Source of the DNA: Collimonas humicola
GTDB lineage: Bacteria; Pseudomonadota; Gammaproteobacteria; Burkholderiales; Burkholderiaceae_D
NCBI RefSeq assembly: GCF_018304945.1
Contig: NZ_JAGQEE010000004.1
Span: 186,001 to 250,000 of the forward strand
Direction: 5' to 3'
DNA: 64,000 nt
Shown in pieces: positions 63,632 to 64,000 of the stretch. The notes beneath the pieces are model-generated. The model had not been told where the DNA came from. It searched no databases and saw only the letters and a program-made list of their open reading frames with translations. The position numbers and the translations under genes were made by a program. Every line of letters begins with the position of its first letter. The first letter of the stretch is position 1.

Positions 63632-63668
63632 CGCGTCACGCGACAACCTGTTACGAAAGACCGCCAGC

Positions 63669-64000
63669 ATGACTCCTTACAGCACACGCCGCAGCACACT
63701 GATCGCGCAAATGCAAGCCATGGGCGGGGGCGTCGCCATCATCTCCACCGCGCCGGAAGCAATGCGCAACGCCGATTCCGATTTCCCCTATCGCCACGAC
63801 AGCAGCTTCTACTATCTGTCCGGCTTCACCGAACCGGACGCCGTGATCGTGCTGGTCGCCGGCAAAGATCCAAAGGCGATTTTGTTCTGCCGCGAGAAAA
63901 ACCTGGAACGGGAAATCTGGGACGGCTTCCGCTTCGGCCCGGCTGCCGCGCGTGAACAACTGGGCTTCGACGCCGCCTTTGCGATCGACGAGATCGACAG
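63669..64000 (+). CDS. pepP: Aminopeptidase P (Xaa-Pro aminopeptidase), 5' part
   Basis: The first 110 residues of an X-Pro aminopeptidase that removes an N-terminal residue before proline. The start MTPYSTRRSTLIAQMQAMGG, RNADSDFPYRHDSSFYYLSG and FRFGPAAAREQLG match the N-terminal domain of E. coli PepP. The metal-binding catalytic domain lies beyond the window. The ATG at 63669 follows murU by 37 bases; AmgK, MurU and PepP may form one operon. Confidence 0.88.
   Translation, partial: MTPYSTRRSTLIAQMQAMGGGVAIISTAPEAMRNADSDFPYRHDSSFYYLSGFTEPDAVIVLVAGKDPKAILFCREKNLEREIWDGFRFGPAAAREQLGFDAAFAIDEID

Overview
The window looks like a chromosomal piece of a GC-rich betaproteobacterium of the Burkholderiales, most likely Oxalobacteraceae and close to Collimonas or Herbaspirillum. 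This rests on gene content and order: a pyruvate dehydrogenase operon whose E3 carries lipoyl domains, a betaproteobacterial proteasome homologue (BPH), an MXKDX-repeat peptide, AmgK/MurU cell-wall recycling beside lptD, and queG-tsaE-amiC-mutL-miaA and lptD-surA-pdxA-rsmA blocks. The species assignment is an inference. Nearly everything is ordinary chromosomal housekeeping, interrupted by one small decayed phage island and two neighbouring minor-pilin clusters.

Layout. 1-3.8 kb: a flavin/2Fe-2S reductase, a small membrane protein, argD with a promoter-plus-terminator leader RNA, and an NlpC/P60 lipoprotein. 3.8-10.8 kb (minus strand): aceE-aceF-BPH-lpdA, encoding the three pyruvate dehydrogenase enzymes with a proteasome-like Ntn hydrolase in the middle. 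E2 carries one lipoyl domain and E3 two. 11-14.3 kb (minus): plsY, a YbaK deacylase, a small charged protein, xerD and ogt. 14.3-15.1 kb is non-coding, with a palindromic repeat element and a probable structured RNA. 15.1-22.9 kb: an AEC transporter, queG, tsaE, amiC, dedA, mutL and miaA.

23.0-25.7 kb: tRNA-Met (CAT) followed by a 2.7-kb integration remnant. It has an integrase N-terminus fused to a phage capsid C-terminus, a TPR-ankyrin secreted protein, an imperfect copy of the tRNA 3' end at the far side and matching integrase arm-type sites at both ends. 25.9-40.7 kb: a DUF2076 protein, then two complete type IV pilus minor-pilin operons on the minus strand (pilE-fimT-pilV-pilW-pilX-pilY1 and fimT-pilV-pilW-pilX-pilY1-pilE). 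The two PilY1 tip proteins differ at the calcium-loop position.

41.2-55.7 kb (plus): a secreted protein, miaB, phoH, ybeY, then a cytochrome b / molybdopterin oxidoreductase / MXKDX module, then corC and lnt. The redox module therefore splits the usual phoH-ybeY-corC-lnt order. A 230-bp palindromic repeat lies between corC and lnt. glyQ, glyS, gmhB, plsC, a YgjP-type metalloprotein and gloA follow. 55.9-61.7 kb (minus): lptD-surA-pdxA-rsmA. 61.8-64 kb (plus): amgK, murU and the start of an aminopeptidase P gene cut by the window end.

No complete new defence or biosynthetic system is visible. The most rewarding items are the BPH gene inside the pdh operon with the redistributed lipoyl domains, the decayed tRNA-Met island, the duplicated pilin clusters with unequal PilY1 proteins, the argD leader RNA, the 14.6-kb RNA candidate and the palindromic repeat family.
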